Source of the DNA: CAVVYA01 sp963752345
Lineage (GTDB): Bacteria; Pseudomonadota; Alphaproteobacteria; SMXQ01
Reading direction: 5' to 3'
NCBI GenBank assembly: GCA_963752345.1
Contig: CAVVYA010000015.1
Location: forward strand, 372,001 to 436,000
Length of the DNA: 64,000 bases
Below, piece after piece: positions 1 through 8,498 of the stretch (position 1 is the stretch's first letter; each line of letters begins with the position of its first letter). The notes below the pieces were generated by a model. The model was given only the letters and a program-made list of their open reading frames with translations. It ran no database searches and was not told the origin of the DNA. A program made the translations under genes and the position numbers.

Positions 1-151
1 GTTTCCAGACCGCCTTGGCGGCCGACTTGGGTATGACGCCGAGTTCGGCCATGGCGTCGCAGGCGTGCGCTTCGATCTCGAACCAGATCTGGAAACGGGT
101 TTCGGGCGCCCAGATGGCGGCCATTTTCGGACGGGAGTAGCGCGGGATCAT
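1..151 (-). CDS. purB: Adenylosuccinate lyase, N-terminal fragment
   Basis: The first 50 codons of a leftward gene that runs off the window start. The translation begins MIPRYSRPKMAAIWAPETRF and continues with an IWFEIEAHACDAMAELGVIP-like stretch, which is the highly conserved amino terminus of bacterial adenylosuccinate lyase. That enzyme removes fumarate at two steps of purine synthesis. The start is the ATG complementary to 149-151. The rest of the enzyme, including the catalytic signature, lies outside the window, so the call rests on the N-terminus only. Confidence 0.85.
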   Translation of the reverse strand, partial: MIPRYSRPKMAAIWAPETRFQIWFEIEAHACDAMAELGVIPKSAAKAVWK

Positions 152-226
152 GAAGGGCTCGGCAGCAGGAATGAAACGAGGGCGCGCGCGGACCGCGCAC
201 GCCAGGAACGAAGCCATAGCCCTACG

Positions 227-253
227 AGGCTATACGCGGGCTAGGTATAGCCT
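227..253. repeat. Inverted repeat between EF-hand gene and purB
   Basis: AGGCTATAC (227-235) and GTATAGCCT (245-253) are perfect reverse complements around a 9-base loop. An overlapping shorter pair, ATAGCC (216-221) with GGCTAT (228-233), could form an alternative hairpin using the same left arm. The block is more AT-rich than its surroundings and lies in the 183-base leader between the EF-hand gene and purB, both leftward. It could be a terminator for the upstream gene or a leader structure for purB. There is no T-run, and the function is not known. Confidence 0.5.
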
Positions 254-334
254 ATACGGCGAACGAAGTGAAATTGGCGCGAGCCGGAGACTGACCGCGG
301 CGCCGATCAGGACGCCGCGGTGTCGCCCGGGCGG

Positions 335-985
335 TTACCGGGCCGGCGGGATCGGCTGCGACTGCACCGGGGCGCGGGGCGCGGGGGTGGTGCCGGGCGC
401 CGGGCGCGGCTGCATCAGGGATTCGGCCAGCTTGCTCAGGGGCCCGAGCCGCTGCGAGAAGCGCTGGCGGTCGACCGATTTCTCGTCGGTCAGCACCTTG
501 CCGAGCGGACGCTCGTCGAGTTTGACGTCGGCGAGCAGTTCGGCCTGGGTCAGCCGGCCGTCGCCGTTGGTGTCGTAGCCGGCGAACAGGTTGGGCAGGC
601 CGGCGCTATCGATCACCCACAGGCCCATCGCGACGTTGGCCTTTTCGCGCGGCTGAATGCCTTCCTTCCAGGCCAGCCAATCGCCCATTTGGCTGCGGAC
701 CGCCTGAACCTCCTGCAGGGTCAGCGTGCCGTCGCCATCGCGGTCGGCGAACTTCCAGCCGGCATCGACGCAGCGTTTCGACGATTGCGTCTGACACATC
801 GGCGAGCTCTGCGACATGAAGCGGTCGAACGCGATGACCTGCGGCGAGGGCGCCGGCTTGGGCGTCGATTGCGGCGGCGGCGCGGGTTGCGCCCCGGCTG
901 GCGCCAGGGGAAGTAAGCTCAGAACGGCGGCGGTCAGAAGGCCCGAGAGGGAGACAGCCGAAAACCCACGAAGGAATGATTTCAC
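335..985 (-). CDS. Exported EF-hand protein
   Basis: A 216-residue protein with an N-terminal signal sequence (hydrophobic stretch ending near APAGAQ) and a proline-rich linker. Two EF-hand loops follow: DRDGDGTLTLQE, and DTNGDGRLTQAE further along. Both carry the Asp/Asn/Gly pattern and final Glu expected of calcium ligands, so calcium binding in the periplasm is likely. I chose the GTG start at 983-985 because AAGG lies 8 bases upstream and the signal sequence starts there; an ATG further upstream lies inside the preceding gene. It is the last of a leftward run radC-lipoprotein-lipoprotein-EF hand. Its biological role is unknown. Confidence 0.75.
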   Translation of the reverse strand: MKSFLRGFSAVSLSGLLTAAVLSLLPLAPAGAQPAPPPQSTPKPAPSPQVIAFDRFMSQSSPMCQTQSSKRCVDAGWKFADRDGDGTLTLQEVQAVRSQMGDWLAWKEGIQPREKANVAMGLWVIDSAGLPNLFAGYDTNGDGRLTQAELLADVKLDERPLGKVLTDEKSVDRQRFSQRLGPLSKLAESLMQPRPAPGTTPAPRAPVQSQPIPPAR

Positions 986-995
986 GTTTTCAACC

Positions 996-1605
996 TTACT
1001 GTTTTGCGCTGCCGACGGCGCGTGCCGTCGGATAGGTCTGTTGCAGCCGGGCGAGGGCATCCTCGGCGACGTAATGCTCATCGCCGGGCTTGTGGCCGAA
1101 TTCGACGGTCAGGGTGCTGCGCGCCTGGAAATGGGTGTAGCCGTCAGGGCCGCAGCGGTAATAGGGCGGCGGATAATAATAGGGACGGCGGGGCCAGAAC
1201 GGGTCGTCGCAGAACCGGTCGTAGCGTTCGCGCCGCACGTCCACGTCGTTGTCGCGCTGCGTCACCCGGAAGGTCTTGTAGCCGTTGGCAAGCGCCAATT
1301 CCGCCGCGCGCATCAAGGCCATGTCATTGGCGAGATTGAGCAGCGCCGTGCGATGAGGTTCCGGATCTTGCGTAGGGACTGTAGGCGGTGCGGGCCGGCG
1401 TTATGTAGGTGACCCGATAGGTCGTCTCATTGATGCGCTGCTCGGTGTAGCCGAAGGTGCCGGTGACGGCGAGCGGCGAATACAGTGGATACTGCGGCCC
1501 CGTGGCGCAGCCGGCGATCACAGAAACGAGCGCGATGACAGCCAACCAGGGCCCGCCGAAAACCGCACGCGAACGCCTGCAAATCGAACCGTTGAAACTG
1601 GCCAT
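996..1605 (-). CDS. CC0125/CC1285-type lipoprotein (frameshifted)
   Basis: The N-terminal frame has a signal peptide with lipobox VIAGC, then a segment FGYTEQRINETTYRVTY. The C-terminal frame has MRAAELALANGYKTFRV, the conserved RAAE-x-GY motif of small alphaproteobacterial lipoproteins of the CC0125/CC1285 type. Neither half is complete alone. Reading through with one base removed from the CCC run near 1395-1400 joins them as ...TPAAPPTVPTQDPEPHRT... and on to LLNLANDMALMRAAEL. I therefore annotate one outer-membrane or inner-membrane lipoprotein of about 200 residues with a one-base insertion. The role is unknown. Identification of the family is from memory of the motif. Confidence 0.6.
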
Positions 1606-1688
1606 CGAGACCTCCGAACCGCGTCCTTATACCATCAGCGAAACATGGCACAACAATGGCATCGAACCGGCGCGGGCCCCCGGCGGCC

Positions 1689-2301
1689 TCATCCGGCGGG
1701 CTTGGGCGCGGGAATCACCGCCACGTTCTGCTGGTTGTTGCGATCCGTCGTCGTCACGCGGACGACCCAGTTGGCCGCCGTCTGGCGGTAGAACGCCGGA
1801 TCGGGAATCTTCAACCGGGCGCGCGTCACCGTGCCGACCGGCTGCGGCGGTGGGTCATAGGACGAGCCGCCGAGCGGAAAGCCGAGGCCCAGACCGACGC
1901 CGGTGCCGCCGCGCCGCCCGCCGCTCCAGCTGCCCACGCCGACGCCGACACTGGGACCGCCGCCGTAGCCATAGCCGCCGGCATAGTCGCCCTGGTGCGT
2001 CTCGCGATCGATCTCGCTGGCCGCGACGGTCAAGCCATTCGGGCCGACCATTTCCACCCGCTCCACCCGGTAAAAGGAATGGGGGTCGCGCAGCTCGACG
2101 GTGACGGTGTCGCCCGACAGCCGGGTTTCCCAATTGAGCGGCGGACCCGACGGGCGCGAGGGAGGGCGTGCCCGCCGTGCTCGCGGCGCCAGGCTGCGAC
2201 CAGGCGATGGTGCCGCTGTCCTTGGTGGTGTTGCTGCCGCAGGCGGCGACTGTCGCGCCCAGGAGGAGCACGCCTGCGAGATGGCTCAGCCGGCGCGCCA
2301 T
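1689..2301 (-). CDS. Glycine-rich lipoprotein (frameshifted)
   Basis: The first frame starts MARRLSHLAGVLLLGATVAAC, a signal peptide with lipobox cysteine, followed by an Ala/Ser/Pro-rich linker. The second frame continues as NWETRLSGDTVTVELRDPHS, then ERVEMVGPNGLTV, then a Gly/Tyr/Val-rich low-complexity stretch, and ends in KPAG. The two halves join if one C is removed from the CCC around 2153. The start at 2301 lies 13 bases after the radC stop, so the gene is probably cotranscribed with radC. I do not recognise a family. It is probably an envelope lipoprotein whose gene was broken by an indel error. Confidence 0.55.
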
Positions 2302-2314
2302 GATCTGGCGCGAA

Positions 2315-3028
2315 TTACAGGAGGCCGAGGGAACGGAAACTGGCATGGCTGCCTCTTGCGATGATGAGATGGTCGTGAAGCACGAGCCCGAGGTGGTCGG
2401 CGGCGGCGCGCAGGTCTCGCGTCATGGCGATGTCGGCTTCCGAGGGCGTGGGGTCGCCCGACGGATGGTTGTGCACGACGATCAGGGCCTGGGCTCCAAG
2501 TTCGAGCGCTCGCTTCATCACTTCACGGGGGTAGACCGGTGCATGATTAACGGTGCCCGATTGCTGCCGTTCCGCCGCGATCACCGCGTTTTTACCGTCC
2601 AGGAAAAGCACATGGAATTCCTCGACGACGGAAAAGGCGATCCGGGCGCGGCAATAGTCGACCAGCGCCTGCCAGGACGACACGATGTCGCGCTTGATGA
2701 CCTCGGTCCGGGTGATGCGTAGGGCGCTGGCGCGCGCCAGCTTGAGGGCGGCGATCGTCGTCTCGCCGACGCCGTCGATGGCGGCGAGCGCCACCGGCTC
2801 GGCGGCGATTACCCCGGCAAAGCTGCCGAACCGCTGGATCAGCGTCTTGGCGAGCGGTTTGACGTCGCGGCGCGGAATGGCGAGGCAGAGCAGAAGCTCA
2901 AGCAGCTCGTAGTCGGCGAAGCTGTCGCCGCCATCGCGCAGGAAGCGCTCGCGCAGGCGCTTGCGATGGTCGAGATAGTGGGGAGCCTCATCGGGCGGGG
3001 CATCGCCGGGCTTCGTGTCGTCGGCCAT
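2315..3028 (-). CDS. radC: RadC/MPN+ JAMM-domain protein
   Basis: A 237-residue protein of normal RadC length. The N-terminal half contains a helix-hairpin-helix-like segment (AAIDGVGETTIAALKLA). The C-terminal half carries the JAMM metalloprotease-type signature HNHPSGDPTPSEAD, with the two His and the Asp that would bind zinc. RadC was once linked to DNA repair, but that assignment was withdrawn and its true substrate is uncertain. The order sfsA-map-radC on one strand is common in alphaproteobacteria. Confidence 0.93.
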   Translation of the reverse strand: MADDTKPGDAPPDEAPHYLDHRKRLRERFLRDGGDSFADYELLELLLCLAIPRRDVKPLAKTLIQRFGSFAGVIAAEPVALAAIDGVGETTIAALKLARASALRITRTEVIKRDIVSSWQALVDYCRARIAFSVVEEFHVLFLDGKNAVIAAERQQSGTVNHAPVYPREVMKRALELGAQALIVVHNHPSGDPTPSEADIAMTRDLRAAADHLGLVLHDHLIIARGSHASFRSLGLL

Positions 3029-3117
3029 ATCGTCGCGAGCGGCCCCCTGCGGCTGACGCGTTGCGTGACGCCGCCGCTCACCCGCCGGCGGGCGGCCACC
3101 ACCGACCTACGCGACGC

Positions 3118-3951
3118 TCATGCGTAGGGCGGCCGGTGCATGCCTTTCGGCGACAGCGTGAAAATCTCGTAACCGGTTGCCGTGACGCCGATGGAATGCT
3201 CGAACTGCGCCGACAGGGATTTATCCTTGGTCACCGCGGTCCAGCCGTCCTTCAGCACCTTCACCTCGAAGCCGCCCGCGTTGATCATCGGCTCGACGGT
3301 GAAGAACATGCCCTGCTGCAGCACCAGGCCTTCGCCGGCCTTGCCGTAATGCAGGATATTGGGCGCGGCGTGGAACACGCGGCCCAGGCCATGACCGCAG
3401 AAATCGCGCACCACGGAAAAACGGTTCGATTCGGCGAAGGTCTGGATCGCCGCGCCGATGTCGCCGAGCCGCGTGCCGGGCTTCACCACTTCGATGCCGC
3501 GCATCATCGCTTCGTAGGTGATGTCCACCAGCTTGCGCGCCTTGACGCCGACGTCGCCGACGAAATACATGCGCGAGGTGTCGCCATGCCAGCCGTCGAG
3601 AATGACGGTGATGTCGATGTTGACGATATCGCCCTTCTCGAGCCGCTTCTTCTCGTCGGGAATGCCGTGGCAGACCACGTGATTGACCGAGGTGCAGATC
3701 GACTTGGGGAAGCCGCGATAGCCGAGCGGCGCCGGAATTGCGCCCGCGCCGACGATGAAATCATGGCACAGCTTGTTGAGCTCTTCGGTGCTGATCCCGG
3801 CGTTCACATGGGGTGTGATGAAATCGAGCGTCTCGGCCGCCAAGCGGCCGGCGCGGCGCATGCCTTCGAAGGCGGCCACTTCATGGAGCACCACATTGTG
3901 GACCTTGCGGCGGGTGCCCTCGTCCGGATTCGTGTATTCCATGTTATTCAT
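3118..3951 (-). CDS. map: Methionine aminopeptidase, type I
   Basis: A cytoplasmic metalloenzyme that removes the initiator methionine from new proteins. All five metal ligands can be placed: the two Asp in IDITVILDGWHGDTSRM, the His in CGHGLGRVFH, the Glu in FTVEPMIN and the Glu in QFEHSIG. The substrate-binding His lies in NHVVCHGIPD. At 277 residues it has a slightly long N-terminus; the alternative start at the second ATG (MEYTNPDE) would remove three residues. It sits between sfsA and radC on the same strand. Confidence 0.95.
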   Translation of the reverse strand: MNNMEYTNPDEGTRRKVHNVVLHEVAAFEGMRRAGRLAAETLDFITPHVNAGISTEELNKLCHDFIVGAGAIPAPLGYRGFPKSICTSVNHVVCHGIPDEKKRLEKGDIVNIDITVILDGWHGDTSRMYFVGDVGVKARKLVDITYEAMMRGIEVVKPGTRLGDIGAAIQTFAESNRFSVVRDFCGHGLGRVFHAAPNILHYGKAGEGLVLQQGMFFTVEPMINAGGFEVKVLKDGWTAVTKDKSLSAQFEHSIGVTATGYEIFTLSPKGMHRPPYA

Positions 3952-3988
3952 CGCTTGTCCGCCGTTTGGTCGCTCTTGAAGCCTGTCG

Positions 3989-4687
3989 TTACAGCCGAAC
4001 CGGCAGGGAGTGGCCGAGTTCGATCGAGTCCACGGTGACCGTGCAAGTGTAGCATATCGCCTCTACGCCGCATCGGACGGCCTCGCGCAGGCCCTTGCCG
4101 TAGACCGGATCGAGATCGTCGGCCACGGTGAAATAGTCGCAGTCGCCGCGCTGCACCAGATACACCATCACGGCCCGGGCCCCTTGCGCCACCATTTCCG
4201 TGAGTTCCCTGAGATGCTTAGCGCCACGCGCCGTGGGGCAATCGGGGAATTCGGCGGCCGGCCCGCGCTTCAGGTGCACGTTCTTGATCTCGACGTAACA
4301 TGTAGGCTTTCCCGGCTCTTCCAACAACAGGTCGATGCGCGAATTCACGCCGTAGCGGACCTCGCGCCGGAGCGTGCTGTAGCCGCGCAGTTCGTCGATC
4401 TTGCCGGCCGCCACGGCGCCGGCGACGATGGCATTGGGCAGGCTGGTATTGATGCCGACCAGGTGATCGCCGGCCCGAATCAGCTCCCAGCTATAGGCGA
4501 GCTTGCGGAGGGGATTGGTGGACCGGGATAGCCAGACCTCGGCGCCGGCCGTGTTCAAGCCCAGCATGGCGCCCGGATTGGCGCAATGGGCGACCACCAT
4601 TTCGCCATTGGAAAGCTCGATATCGCTGAGGAAGCGCTTATAGCGCTTGACCAACGTGCCGCGTACCAGCGGCTCGGAAAACTTCAT
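3989..4687 (-). CDS. sfsA: Sugar fermentation stimulation protein SfsA family
   Basis: A 232-residue protein starting MKFSEPLVRGTLVKRYKRFL, with the family features VAHCANPGAM, a nuclease-like core DLLLEEPGKPTCYVEIKNVHL, and FPDCPTARGAKHL followed by RAVMVYLVQRGDCDYF. The core has the D...E-x-K pattern of PD-(D/E)XK enzymes. SfsA was described as a sugar-metabolism regulator with DNA binding, and its biochemical activity is still uncertain. The open frame extends far upstream without a stop, but only from this ATG does the translation resemble the family. It ends 37 bases before map. Confidence 0.92.
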   Translation of the reverse strand: MKFSEPLVRGTLVKRYKRFLSDIELSNGEMVVAHCANPGAMLGLNTAGAEVWLSRSTNPLRKLAYSWELIRAGDHLVGINTSLPNAIVAGAVAAGKIDELRGYSTLRREVRYGVNSRIDLLLEEPGKPTCYVEIKNVHLKRGPAAEFPDCPTARGAKHLRELTEMVAQGARAVMVYLVQRGDCDYFTVADDLDPVYGKGLREAVRCGVEAICYTCTVTVDSIELGHSLPVRL

Positions 4688-4809
4688 CGGAACCTCGACC
4701 AGACCAGCGCGCACCATACCGGCGCCGCGCGGCCTTGGCAAACGGTCGGCACCGGTGGATGACAGCGCTTGGGCGGGGTTGCGCGTCCCTAGGGGAGGGT
4801 AAGCCCGGC

Positions 4810-6618
4810 TCAGCCGCGCGACTGCAAGGCGCTCGCCGCGGCGAGACCGAACGGCAGGATTTCCGGCCGGCTGCCGGATTGCGGAAGGAAGGTGCGGGTG
4901 ATCTGTTCGGCGGTCAGCGCACGGCTGACCAGATAGCCCTGGATCATGTCGCATTTGTAGGATTCGAGGAAGCGGAGCTGCTCGATGGTTTCGACGCCTT
5001 CGGCGACGACGTCGAGCTTGAGGCTGTGGGCCATCGCGATGATGGCCTGCACGATGGCGGAATCTTCCGTGTTCACCGTCACGTCGGTGACGAAGCTGCG
5101 GTCGATCTTCAGGCAATCGATCGGGAAGCGTTTCAGGTGATTGAGTGAGGAATGGCCGGTGCCGAAATCGTCGATCGCGATGCGGATGCCCATGTTGCTG
5201 AGCAGGCACAGGGTCACCGTCGCTTCGTCCGGATCCTGCATCACCGCGCTTTCGGTCAGTTCCAGTTCGAGGCAGTTGGGCGGCAGGCGTGTCTTCTCCA
5301 GCGTGCGGGTCACCGTCTCCAGCACGTTCTCCTGAAAGAATTGGCGGCTCGAGATATTGACCGACATGCGCAGGTCGCGATACCCCGCGGCCTGCCACGC
5401 CTTGGCTTGCGCGCAGGCTTCGCCGAGAACCCATTCGCCGAGCGGCGCGATCAGGCCGGTTTCCTCAGCGAGCGGAATGAAATCGTTGGGCGGTATGAGG
5501 CCGAGTTGCGGGTGCTCCCAGCGCGCCAGAGCTTCGAAGCCGGTGATCCGGCGTTGATTCAGGTCGAACTGTGGCTGGTAGTGGAGGACAAATTCGCCAC
5601 GGTCCAGCGCGCGGCGCAACTCGCTCTCGAGCGACAGCCGCCGGTTGGTCTTAGCGTTCATGTCGAGCGTGTAGAACTGATAGTGATTGCGCCCGAGATC
5701 CTTGGCCCGCGATACGGCGGCGTCGGCATTGCTGAGCAGCACATCGCTGTCCTCACCGTCGCCGGGGAACACCGTGATGCCGATGCTGCCGGTGACGTAA
5801 ACTTCGTGGCCCTCGATCACCACGGGCCGGCTGAGGGCATTGAGCAGCTTTTGGGCGACCAACGTGGCCTCTTGGGGCGAGCCGATGCCGGTCGAGACGG
5901 CGACGAACTCGTCACCATTGTAGCGCGCCAGGATGTCGGTTTCCGTCAGGCAACTGCGCAGGCGGTTGGAGACCTCCTGCAGGAGTTTGTCACCGCGGCT
6001 CGGCCCCAGCGTTTCGTTGACCACCTTGAAGCGGTCGAGATTGAGCATCAGAACCGCGACAAGTGACTGTTCAGCCGCCGCTTTCGCCACCAGTTGGCGC
6101 AGCGTGTCGCGCAACGAATCGCGGTTGAGCAGGTTGGTCAGGCTGTCGAAATTCTGCAGCCGCGCAATTTGCCGCTGAGCAGCCTTGCGGGCGGCGGCGT
6201 AACGCAGGACGCGCCGCAGCAACGCCGCGTCGGCGAAGGTGGCCTGGGTGATGCAGTCCTGCGCGCCGAGGGAAAGCATCTGTTCCGAGAACTCGGTTTC
6301 GTCGTTCCGCGTGATCGCGACAACCGGCGTTTCCACTGCGCCATCCAGCAGATGCTGAAGCGTCACCGCGCTGCCCTGCAGGGTCGGATCGGCCCACATC
6401 AGAATGACGTCATAGTCCTGTCGGTTGAGCGCGCGCTTTGCCTCGTCGATGCCTTCGACCTGTTCGACGTCGAGCACCGGCTTTTCCAGGCGGTTCAGGC
6501 CGGCGGCGAGCCTGGCGCCATCGTGGGCGTTGTCGCAGAGCAACAGGATGCGCAGGGCCGCCGGCGGGGGGCCAGGCCGCAGCGCCTTCGGCAAAAGAAC
6601 TTTGTTCAAATTGCTCAT
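4810..6618 (-). CDS. Receiver-like/GGDEF/EAL cyclic-di-GMP protein
   Basis: A 602-residue protein with three domains: a receiver-like N-terminus (about 20-145), GGDEF (about 155-315) and EAL (about 330-575). The receiver segment reads DVILMWADPTL, with tryptophan where the phospho-acceptor Asp is expected, so it is probably not phosphorylated. The cyclase signature is YNGDEF rather than GGDEF, so synthesis may be lost or altered. The EAL domain keeps EALARW, the Glu in NISSRQF/ELTESAV, DDFGTG and KIDRSFV, which predicts an active cyclic-di-GMP phosphodiesterase. No transmembrane segment is seen. It is divergent from the cinA-like gene, and its input signal is unknown. Confidence 0.9.
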   Translation of the reverse strand: MSNLNKVLLPKALRPGPPPAALRILLLCDNAHDGARLAAGLNRLEKPVLDVEQVEGIDEAKRALNRQDYDVILMWADPTLQGSAVTLQHLLDGAVETPVVAITRNDETEFSEQMLSLGAQDCITQATFADAALLRRVLRYAAARKAAQRQIARLQNFDSLTNLLNRDSLRDTLRQLVAKAAAEQSLVAVLMLNLDRFKVVNETLGPSRGDKLLQEVSNRLRSCLTETDILARYNGDEFVAVSTGIGSPQEATLVAQKLLNALSRPVVIEGHEVYVTGSIGITVFPGDGEDSDVLLSNADAAVSRAKDLGRNHYQFYTLDMNAKTNRRLSLESELRRALDRGEFVLHYQPQFDLNQRRITGFEALARWEHPQLGLIPPNDFIPLAEETGLIAPLGEWVLGEACAQAKAWQAAGYRDLRMSVNISSRQFFQENVLETVTRTLEKTRLPPNCLELELTESAVMQDPDEATVTLCLLSNMGIRIAIDDFGTGHSSLNHLKRFPIDCLKIDRSFVTDVTVNTEDSAIVQAIIAMAHSLKLDVVAEGVETIEQLRFLESYKCDMIQGYLVSRALTAEQITRTFLPQSGSRPEILPFGLAAASALQSRG

Positions 6619-6913
6619 GTTGCCCTGATCGTGCGAAAGTGAAGCCGGGCGATGTCCGATGAGACCGAGCGGGATGTCGCGTTAGACTGCTTCATCGCTC
6701 AGAACTCCATTTCCCGAACGCAGGGGCTTGAAAATCAACGGACTTACCGACCGTCAAACAGCGGTTCCCTGGATCGAGGGGAGCTGCGGAAGGCCAGTCT
6801 TTCCCTGAAAAGTTACGAAAAGTTTAAAATCCCAATTTTGATTCAAATGAGCGCGGTAACGTAAAGATCCGCTACGTGATTTCCCGTACCCGCCGCAGGC
6901 AAACCCACAGGTT

Positions 6914-7687
6914 ATGACCGAGTCCACGAAACCATCGCTCGTCACCGCCGCCGTCGTCGTGATCGGCAACGAGATTCTGTCCGGCCGTACCAAGGATGCG
7001 AATTTCGTCTATCTCGCCGAGCATCTGAACGAACTGGGTATCCGGCTGTTGGAGGCGCGCGTCGTCGCCGACGTGGAAGACGCGATCGTCCAGGCGGTCA
7101 ACGATTGCCGCGCCCGGTTCGATTACGTGTTCACCACCGGCGGTATCGGGCCGACCCATGACGACATCACCGCGGCCAGCATCGCCGCCGCCTTCGCCGT
7201 GCCGCTCACGGCGCATCCCGAAGCCGTGGCGCGACTCGAGCGTCATTACGCGCACGGTCAATTGAACGAGGCGCGTATGCGCATGGCCTACACGCCCGAA
7301 GGGGCGACCCTGATCGACAATCCGATCAGCGCCGCGCCCGGGTTCCAGATCGGCAATGTGTTCGTCATGGCCGGCGTGCCGCTGATCATGCAGGCGATGT
7401 TCGAGGGCATTCGCCATCGGCTGGTCGGCGGCGCGCCATTGCGCTCGCGCACGTTCCGCACCAATCTGGCCGAGGGCGTGATGGCCAAGGATCTCGGCGC
7501 TTTGCAGGCACGCTACGCGGATGTCGAGATCGGCAGCTATCCGTCGTTCGCGCGGCGCGAGCCCGGCGTGCGCATCGTGCTGCGCTCGACCGACGCCGCG
7601 CGCCTCGCGGCGGTGAGCGAAGAATTCGTCGCGATGATCGTGGGGCTGGGTGGCCAGGCGGAGGATATCGAGGTAACGGACCGCTGA
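6914..7687 (+). CDS. CinA N-terminal/MoCF-domain protein
   Basis: A 257-residue protein with the molybdopterin-binding fold shared by MoaB/MogA and the CinA amino-terminal domain: VIGNEILSGRTKDAN near the start, then FTTGGIGPTHDDIT, then PGFQIGNVFVMAGVP. It lacks the C-terminal PncC amidase half of full CinA, so it is the stand-alone 'competence/damage-inducible protein A' type common in alphaproteobacteria. The substrate is not established; nucleotide or cofactor pyrophosphatase activity is known for related CinA domains. It stands alone, divergent from the GGDEF/EAL gene (295-base intergenic region at 6619-6913, in which I see no clear site). Confidence 0.85.
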   Translation: MTESTKPSLVTAAVVVIGNEILSGRTKDANFVYLAEHLNELGIRLLEARVVADVEDAIVQAVNDCRARFDYVFTTGGIGPTHDDITAASIAAAFAVPLTAHPEAVARLERHYAHGQLNEARMRMAYTPEGATLIDNPISAAPGFQIGNVFVMAGVPLIMQAMFEGIRHRLVGGAPLRSRTFRTNLAEGVMAKDLGALQARYADVEIGSYPSFARREPGVRIVLRSTDAARLAAVSEEFVAMIVGLGGQAEDIEVTDR

Positions 7688-7732
7688 CGCGGCTCGTCAT
7701 TCGCCGCTCGTCAGTTTCCGCGATGCATCGTT

Positions 7733-8443
7733 CTAGGTTTGCGGCGCGCGCCGCCGGTAGCGGCGCTGCTCGACGAGAGTCGCGATGATGCGGCCGGGAT
7801 TTTCCGCATTGATCACCAGGGTCGGCCAGTCCGGGTTGAGCGGCGCCAGTTCGATCGGCGACGCGCCGGTGTTATCGGCGCCGCGCGGACGGAATTTCTT
7901 GAATGTCGCTTCCGCCTCGCTGTCGAGCTTGGCGACCACCAGATCGCCGGGCTGGGGCGTCAGGTCGGGATCGAGGATGATCTTGTCGCCTTCGCTGAAA
8001 TCCGGCGCCATGCTGTTGTCGCGCACCACCAGGGCGAAAGCCCGTTGCGAAATATCCGGATCGGCGGCGATGACGTCGCCATCGGCGCCGACCGCAAACG
8101 CCCCGTCCGCGTCCCATCGGCCGGCTTGTTCATAGTCGATGACGGGAACGCCGCGAAAGGGCGACGCCGGGGCAAACGGGTTCGCCGTATCGGGCAGTGA
8201 CTGGTCGCCGACGGTCAGCCAGGACAGCCAGACGGTCAAGGCATCTGCCGCCTTGACCAGATTGTCGAGGCTCGGACGGGTCACGCCGGCCTCCCATTGC
8301 GCCACGGCGGCGCGGCTGACGCCGCATTTGGCGGCCAGTTTCTCCTGGGTCAGGCCGACCGCGTCACGCCGCGCGCGGATACGGTCGCCGAGGGTGCGCG
8401 CGGGGGGTGCCGCAGGCGGTGACGCGGGTTTCGAGGTGTTCAT
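7733..8443 (-). CDS. XRE-family repressor with S24 peptidase domain
   Basis: A 236-residue transcription factor. Residues about 20-75 form an XRE helix-turn-helix (LTQEKLAAKCGVSRAAVAQWEAG). The C-terminal half is a LexA/CI-type S24 domain with the catalytic Ser in RDNSMAPDF and Lys in EATFKKF. The putative self-cleavage Ala-Gly occurs in YEQAGRW, as in phage CI proteins. It could therefore be inactivated by RecA-stimulated autocleavage, but no phage genes surround it, so it may be a stand-alone chromosomal stress regulator. It probably regulates itself (see the repeat at 8484-8498). Confidence 0.88.
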   Translation of the reverse strand: MNTSKPASPPAAPPARTLGDRIRARRDAVGLTQEKLAAKCGVSRAAVAQWEAGVTRPSLDNLVKAADALTVWLSWLTVGDQSLPDTANPFAPASPFRGVPVIDYEQAGRWDADGAFAVGADGDVIAADPDISQRAFALVVRDNSMAPDFSEGDKIILDPDLTPQPGDLVVAKLDSEAEATFKKFRPRGADNTGASPIELAPLNPDWPTLVINAENPGRIIATLVEQRRYRRRAPQT

Positions 8444-8483
8444 GGGGATATTGTGAAAGCAAAACTTACGCTGGTCAATAAAA

Positions 8484-8498
8484 GCTAAGCTTCGCTAA
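8484..8498. promoter_or_regulatory. Direct repeat, possible operator of the XRE/S24 gene
   Basis: GCTAA occurs at 8484-8488 and again at 8494-8498, exactly ten bases apart, so both face the same side of the helix. They lie 41-55 bases upstream of the XRE/S24 start codon in an AT-rich spacer of 55 bases. Such spacing suits a dimeric helix-turn-helix regulator. This is an inference from position and spacing only. Confidence 0.3.

Noticed and set aside
7733..8443. Prophage repressor marking an integrated phage
   Set aside because: No phage structural, integrase or attachment sequences are nearby; flanking genes are ordinary chromosomal ones.
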